This document shows, in pieces, positions 58,137-64,000 of a DNA stretch of 64,000 nucleotides. Numbering within the stretch: the first letter of the stretch is position 1; every line of letters begins with the position of its first letter. The stretch spans positions 453,376 through 517,375 of the forward strand of contig KL197721.1 of assembly GCA_000697665.1 (NCBI GenBank), read 5' to 3'. The stretch comes from Jaapia argillacea MUCL 33604 (Eukaryota > Basidiomycota > Agaricomycetes > Jaapiales > Jaapiaceae). A model generated the notes under the pieces. That model worked only from the letters and a program-made list of their open reading frames with translations, searched no databases and was not told the DNA's origin. The translations under genes were made by a program, and so were the position numbers.

Positions 58137-58690
58137 ATTGCTGGAGAACGAGGAAGTCGAACCTAGTTACGATGGAGCAGGTGTGCGAATCGTTTGCTTC
58201 CGTCACCTGCTATGTGGGGCTGAGGGCTGGCTGACAGATGTACATCTTAGTTGGTGTTTTTGCATGATGGACAGGGTTGCCTCGGTTGTCTCAGCAGGGA
58301 GCTCAAGTTGGTTGATGTTCTGCTACATCAAGAAACTAGGGCAGGATGCTCGAAGCCTGGAATAATGTTGGAGACCCTGGATGAGGAATTCACTACTCTG
58401 TATTGCGTGAAGTTGTTGGTAGGGAATGGTATACGTTCGGAGAACTACCCATGTTATGGGTGGGCCCGCTGTTAGTATTTGGCCCTACGATCATTATTGT
58501 ACCACTGCACTGTAAGAAACATATCACCATTCGACACGGACAGCCCCAGCTACTATTCCCATTCCTGTGCAAGTTCTCAAGTACATGGCCCTGGGACACT
58601 GACTTCCGGTCCACGATGAGGGACAGTAAGATACATACACACATAAGTGTTATCCGTTCATTGCATCGACATCGATCGATCCCGACCAAA
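58137..58690. other. intergenic, opposing frames without motif
   Basis: Overlapping frames at 58393-58866 (minus) and 58403-58783 (plus) lack any recognisable motif. Confidence 0.35.
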
Positions 58691-58887
58691 TTCCGACTCA
58701 ATTTGAAACCACAATTCTTCAATAAGTACGTCAAAGCGAACTGGTGGCTTGATCGATTCAAGTTGGATGACTTTTGCATGTAGGGCCTGTCAACACCATC
58801 GGCACACTTCGACCTGTATGCGCGCTTTCCTGCCCACCTGATCGTGCCAGTGAAACAACTTACCACCGATTGGAACAGGTCTCTACG

Positions 58888-60225
58888 ATGTCTCTGGACA
58901 GTAGCAACGCTGTCAAGTTCTCCGTCTTCAATCTAGCTCAAGAGGTGATCGATCAGATCATTGACTTTGTCGACGCCCCATCCGATGTTAGGGCACTGGC
59001 CCTTACATGTCGTCGCTTCAAATCGATTCTCATTCCCCACCATACCCATTATCGATCTTTTCATCTCTCGCTTTTGCAGCACGATATCTTGGACTCGTTC
59101 ATCAACCGCCCCGCTCTTGCTCGAAATGTTCGCGACCTCCGTGTGGAACTTGTCTCGACGGATGCGACGGATAGCGCATTAAGACTTGGAGAAGAAAAGC
59201 TCGCTCTGGCGATCAAGCATATGCGCAACCTAGTGTCTTTCTATTCGTCCTACCACCCCTCGTCCAATAAAGACCTCGTGTGGGATTCTTTGAGGACTTC
59301 ATGTCCCCGACTCAGTTCCATTAGGGGACACGACTTCAACTTGCATAACTCCAAAGTAAGGACTCTTCAGTTTGACTACCGAAAAGTGCTCTGATGGTAA
59401 CATGTGTAGCTGTTCGAAATCCGATATCTCGAGAAATTCAATCTCGTCTTCTCCCCCCTCTCTCCTCCGGACATGACGCTCTTCCGAGCAGGTGCCGATC
59501 GCATTATCGAATGCTTTTTGGGTTGTCCCAACCTTTCGGAACTCAAGGTCTCCCATGGACCAGGGAATCTTCTAGGCGCGGACAATCTACTTCGTCTTGC
59601 CAACTGGGCGAAGCTTACGACTTTACATCTCCACGGCCTAAATCTCGATGCGGCAGTCTTATCGTCCTTCTTATCCCGACACCCGACCATCAGGTCACTT
59701 TCTTTGTCCCCTTGTCGACTCGAAACATTGGCAGTCGAATGTCTACCTCAGTTACGGAGGTTGGCAATCGTCGGAAATCAATACTTATGGATGTCCATGG
59801 ACGACGTTTTTCGGGACGCATGTTGGCCCCATCTGGTCGATTTGACCCTGAAGCACGCGAAATGCTCGGAGGACATATTCACACCCTTCCTCGTTCGCCA
59901 CCCGACTTTGGTGGACCTTTGCCTAGACGATTTCCGTGGCCTTGGGGAGTTGGTGGCTGGCACCTTGCCACGTTTAACAGATAAGCAGGGTAACCATGAA
60001 GATGCCCTCATTATATGCCGCACATGTTGTCCATTGAAGACACTGGACGGACTGGATGCTGACGAAATTATTATGGATCCTATGAGAGTCATGGTTGACT
60101 CGGAGTGTGTCTCCGAAACTCTGGAAACCGTTGACCTTCAACGCGACGAATATGTTGTAAAGGAAGTCACCGACGCGATAGCTGATCTGGGTATTAAATG
60201 GGACATTGAATGGATATGCAAGTGA
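58888..60225 (+). CDS. F-box protein, copy A
   Basis: Two exons split by gtaagg...tgtgtag after NLHNSK. The F-box lies at residues about 10-50: FNLAQEVIDQIIDFVDAPSD, ALALTCRRFKSILIPHHTHY. A leucine-rich remainder follows, for example LSELKVSHGPGNLLGADNLL, LSLSPCRLETLAVE, LRRLAIVGNQ and FLVRHPTLVDLCLDDF. It ends IEWICK. About 430 residues, intact. It is one of two tandem copies, which differ by many substitutions, so the duplication is not recent. Likely a substrate adaptor of an SCF ubiquitin ligase. Confidence 0.82.
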
Positions 60226-60365
60226 ACCCTCTCCCTGCATTCCCGTCAGTTTTTAACCTCGTTTCTAGAATATCATGGATCACGTCGTATTGCCAACTTC
60301 GGAGACTTGAAGGCTGTTAGGTCTGGTTACCTGCGATGCCATTCCATGACGAGACGCTGATAGCG

Positions 60366-60917
60366 GACTAGTTGGAAATCTTTGCTTTCCCCGTTTACGT
60401 ATTTAATGTCCTCTTGAAGGAGCGTGACCAACCTACCTTGACCGTTTACCTTGATCTCATGACGAACGCCATGAGGATTGTACTTCATCGCCTTGGGATT
60501 TCTGAAGACATCCTTTGTTATCGACTGGTACCCAGCAACTGTCATGGTAATGTCAAGATCCTTTCCGTCGAGAACCACATCAGTATCAAACCAACATAGA
60601 AAGTGTTACGAAGCTACTCACAGCCAAGAGGGACTTGATAACGTGTCGACACCCCTCATAGCTTCTTTCGTAGTTAGCTTGTTGCGGGATACAAATCCAG
60701 AGTTCATCATCATCATCACCCCTAATAGCTTCACCCACAATCTCCCGATCATTGCCGCGTGGGCGCCTAGAGCGATGGCCTTGAAGACGTCCAATCCTGT
60801 CCTGATACCAGAATCGAATATGATGGTCATTCCCGTCGCCACACTCTGAGTCCCCCCGATTTCGTGATGAGCTGCTATGAATAAGTTACCAAAGTATTGC
60901 ATCGACTCGGAGGACAT
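60366..60917 (-). pseudogene. FMN lactate-oxidase-family gene, 3' fragment (duplicated)
   Basis: Matches the 3' part of the gene at 62657: MTIIFDSGIRTGLDVFKAIA, AMIGRL and the C-terminal KDLDITMTVAGYQSITKDVF. The region GCRHVIKSLLA of the intact copy appears here in a shifted frame and the upstream two thirds of the gene are missing. It is a duplicated, dead 3' end. Confidence 0.82.
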
Positions 60918-61139
60918 CGATTGCAGGTCAATTTGAAATCACAATCCGGTTCACTTCCACTCGCCTTCTACCACCTGATTTCCTCCGATCATTGCAGCGA
61001 ACTTGTGGCTTGAAGTTGAATAACGCATTTGTCTGTAGGGTCTGTCAACCCAATGAGACCACTTGGACCTGTTCGCGTCCTTTCCCGCTCACCTGATCGT
61101 GAAACAACAACTTACTACCCACTTGAACAGGTCTCTACG

Positions 61140-62465
61140 ATGTCTCCAGACAGTCGCGACGCTGTCAACTTCCCCGTCTTCAATCTAGCTCAAGAGTTGA
61201 TTGATCAGATCATCGACTTTGTCGACGCCCCATCCGATGCCATGGCACTGGCCCTCACATGTCGTCGCTTCAAAGCGATGCTTATTCCCCACCATACCCA
61301 TTATCGGTCGACCCGCACCTCGCTCTCGCGGTACGACATCTGGGACTCGTTCATAAACCGCCCTACTCTTGCTCGAAATGTTCGTGACCTCAGTGTGGAC
61401 CCTATCTCGACGGAAACTCCTGATAGAGCAAGACTCGGAGAAGAAAAGCTCGCTCTGGCCATCAAGAATATGCGCAACCTAGTGTCTTTCGATTGGAACC
61501 CCGACCCCTCGTCCAACAAAGACATTGTCTGGGATTCGTTGAGGACTTCATGTCCCCTACTCCGTTCCATCAGTGGAAATGACTTCAACTTGCATAACTC
61601 CAAAGTAAGGACTCTTCATTTTGAGTACACAGAGGTGCACTGATGACAACTTGTGTAGCTGTTCGAAATCCGATACCTCGACAAATTTGAATTCATTCTC
61701 GCTGCCTCCGTTCCTCCGGACATGGGGCTCTTCCAAGCAGGTGCCGATCGCATGTTCAATTGTTTTTTGGGATGTCCAAACATCTCGGTACTCGAGGTCT
61801 TCCATGGACCGGGGGAGATTATAGCCAGTGACGACCTAATACGCGCTGCAAACTGGGTGAAGCTTACGACTCTCCGTCTCTACGGCATACGATGCGACGC
61901 GGCAGTCTTATCGTCCTTCTTATCCCGACATCCGACCATCATGTCACTATCCTTGGAACCTTGTCGACTCGAAACGTTGGCAGTCGGATCTCTACCTCTG
62001 TTGCGGAGGTTGGACATCGTCGGAGAAAATGTGCACCTACCGATGTCCATGGACGACGTTTTTCGGGACGCACATTGGCCCCATTTGGACGATTTGTCCC
62101 TTGAGCATGCGTCCTGCGACGAGGAGATATTCACACCCTTCCTCGATCGTCACCCCAGTCTGATGGACCTTTGCCTATAGAGCTTCATTGGCCTTGGGGA
62201 GTTGGCGGCTGGCACCTTGCCACGTTTAACAGATTTTCGGGGTAGCCATGAAGATGCCCTCACTATATGCCGTGCATGTTGTCCTTTGCGGCACCTGCGC
62301 GGACTCGATCATGATGAAATTATTCTCGACCCCACGAGAGTCAAGGCTGCATTGGAGTGTGTTTCTGAATCTCTCGAAACTGTTCGCCTTCAGTGCAACC
62401 AGGATGTGTTGATGATAATCGCTGATCTGATGACTGGTTTGGACATTGAATGGATATGCAAGTGA
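61140..62465 (+). pseudogene. F-box protein, copy B, with an internal stop
   Basis: Same structure as copy A: MSPDSRDAVNFPVFNLAQEL, F-box IDQIIDFVDAPSD, intron after NLHNSK (gtaagg...tgtgtag), and LRR-like remainder to IEWICK. At 62178-62180 the codon TAG occurs where copy A reads Asp (FLDRHPSLMDLCL*SFIGLG versus CLDDFRGLG). The reading frame is otherwise open on both sides. It may yield a protein truncated by about 95 residues, or be a new pseudogene; the F-box part is intact. Confidence 0.78.
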
Positions 62466-62656
62466 ATCCTCTCCCTCAGCTCTCGTCAGTTTCTAACCTC
62501 ATTTACAGAACATCATGGATCACACCGTATTCCAACCTCAGAGACATCTCTATGAAACCTAATCTATTTTGTGGACAACATCTATCGAATTACTTCATAC
62601 ACTTGACGCCCAAATAATAGAGGTGCACAGTAAAATTAATCAACAGTTTTCAGACG

Positions 62657-64000
62657 TCACAGTCTTGCGTGTTCGCCTCTCGGGTAAACGCCATGAGGAT
62701 TGTACTTCAACGCCTTGGGATTCCTGAAGACATCCTTGGTGAGCGACTGGTACCCAGCAACTGTCATGGTAATGTCGAGATCCTTTTCGTCGAGAACAAC
62801 ATCAGTATCAACTCAGCACAGAAGGTGGTACGAAGTCACTCACAGCCAAAAGCGACTTGATAACATGTCTACACCCAGCTTCACCCTCATGAGACATTCC
62901 CCAAACGTATAATCTCCCGATCATTATCGCGTGGGCGCCTAGAGCGATGGCCTTGAAGACGTCCGATCCTGTCCTAATACCAGAATCGAATATGATGGTC
63001 ATTTCTATCGTCGCACAGCGGTCAGCACTCAACAGGCTCTTGAAAAGGGGGTAAAGGACATACTATCACCAACGGCCTCAACGATTTCGGGTAACATCTC
63101 CAACGATCCCACGGCGCCGTCGACTTGTCTTCCGGCATGGTTCGTCACAACGATACCTTCGCACCCAACCTCGAGCGCTTTGAGAGCGTCTTCAGCACTT
63201 TGGATACCTTTGATGAGGAATGGTCGGCCCCCAGATATCCGTTTCCACTTTTCGATGGCAGGTCAGCAGAGAATCAATATATGTAGGCCGCTGAACGAAA
63301 AGTACACACAGTTTCGATCAACCAGGGCATCTTCTCCCAAGTATGCGCCTTGCCGTGCCACACATTAGAGTCGATCCATTTCCCAGAGTCAGCTTTCAAG
63401 TCTTCGTCATGTTTCTTCATAAAGACGGAGTCGGATGCTCCCAGTTCATTACCTACTGTCCCAGGTGGATAGTAGAATCTAAACCAGGGTTCATGAGGAT
63501 GATCGGAACAACGAAGATTTTGCAATGTTAACGTACATGTAATTGGCGATGTTGATGTCGGTTGGTCTCCATCCTAACTGCCAGGTGTCGACGGTTAACA
63601 TACAAGCATCAAAGCCACTCTTCCATGCTCGCTCCAACAGGTTCACGGTCTTCGGGATAATAAAAAACAGACAGTTTGATAAACGGCTTCGAAAGGGGGT
63701 GGCTTAGCGGACGTACAATTTCATCATCATGGCCCATATACAACTGGAAGAATCTTGGCGATTTTGCATTCCCACCGTTCGGTCCATTGTATGAGTGAAC
63801 AGAATTACTTTCGTTCTTTACAGAGGCGCCTTCGTCGTTGGCAGCAGCGACGTCTTCGATGGATTGCGAAGCCGCAGTGGACAAGCAGTACTGCAACAAC
63901 CGTAAAGCAGGATGTAAGTAACCTTGTTTGAGCAGTTTATTGGAAGCGACGAACCGGGAGGCCAAGCTCTCCTGCAATTTTTGCTGGCACGAGTTCTCCT
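62657..64000 (-). CDS. FMN-dependent alpha-hydroxy-acid oxidase (lactate 2-monooxygenase-like), 5' end beyond window
   Basis: Minus strand; the N-terminal part lies outside the window. Exons visible: VPAKIAGELGLP|YCLSTAASQSIEDVAAAN, HDDEI|TVNLLERAWKSGFDA, MLTVDTWQLGWRPTDIN, YYPPGTVGNELGASDSVF, PFLIKGIQSAEDALKALEVG, VTNHAGRQVDGAVGSLEML, then DSGIRTGSDVFKAIALGAHA and KDLDITMTVAGYQSLTKDVF, ending YPRGEHARL. The NHAGRQ motif carries the catalytic His and Arg of the family (normally NHGGRQ). It binds FMN and oxidises 2-hydroxy acids such as lactate; the LDTW-x-L-G-W-R segment fits the lactate-monooxygenase branch. The 3' end is duplicated at 60366. Confidence 0.87.

Larger units (their letters stand above)
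58690..63050. repeat. segmental tandem duplication: F-box gene + lactate-oxidase-family 3' end
   Basis: Unit 1 (about 58690-60917) contains F-box copy A (plus) and a truncated FMN-enzyme fragment (minus). Unit 2 (about 60918 onward) contains F-box copy B (plus) and the full FMN gene. The start of each unit is alignable (caatttgaaaYcacaat at 58700 and 60926). Confidence 0.8.

Noticed and set aside
58393-58866. 157-codon minus-strand frame
   Set aside because: It overlaps another open frame on the opposite strand, and neither shows a motif.
1-64000. CRISPR arrays, operons, ribosome-binding sites and tRNA genes
   Set aside because: The window is intron-rich fungal nuclear DNA; no such arrays or tRNA-like cloverleafs were recognised.

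Overview
This is a gene-dense nuclear segment from a basidiomycete fungus, most likely an Agaricomycete. The evidence is many short introns (mostly 45-70 bases), 6-8 base microexons, a class I hydrophobin, an unspecific peroxygenase-type haem-thiolate peroxidase, small secreted thaumatin-like proteins, DUF6606 and DUF7587 family genes, F-box/LRR genes, and a chromodomain Ty3-type retrotransposon. Most genes were built by joining exons by eye at GT-AG (twice GC-AG) junctions, so exon edges are hypotheses unless stated otherwise.

Left third (1-20 kb): an F-box/LRR gene; a membrane-anchored DUF7587 protein; a doubtful minus-strand exon near 6 kb; a tandem duplication of two intact thaumatin-like genes, each with 11 introns and two microexons; a divergent pair formed by a Yip1-family Golgi membrane protein and an APC amino-acid permease with an extra soluble C-terminal domain; a TcdA/TCD-type tRNA t6A dehydratase; then a poor stretch with a likely multicopper-oxidase relic.

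Middle (20-33 kb): a young chromovirus (8.1 kb, 294-base LTRs differing at one site, 5-base target duplication GTCGA) sits in the coding sequence of what looks like SPC19, a DASH/Dam1 kinetochore subunit. The element carries two extra open frames upstream of gag, one with a SUMO-interacting-type motif. A 498-base assembly gap follows, then an MCT-like MFS transporter and a hydrophobin.

Right half (34-64 kb): a haem-thiolate peroxidase, a thiamine-related Nudix hydrolase, a small membrane protein, a butanediol-dehydrogenase-like Zn-MDR enzyme, a decayed relic of a giant DUF6606 gene, ATP15, BRO1, a membrane-anchored aspartic protease, an FAD monooxygenase, URM1, the divergent mitochondrial pair RCF1/ISD11, and a segmental duplication of an F-box gene with the 3' end of an FMN lactate-oxidase-family gene, whose full copy runs off the right edge.

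Many genes are housekeeping (ATP15, RCF1, ISD11, URM1, TCD, BRO1, YIP, SPC19). The accessory content comes from local tandem duplication (thaumatin, F-box) and one transposon insertion.
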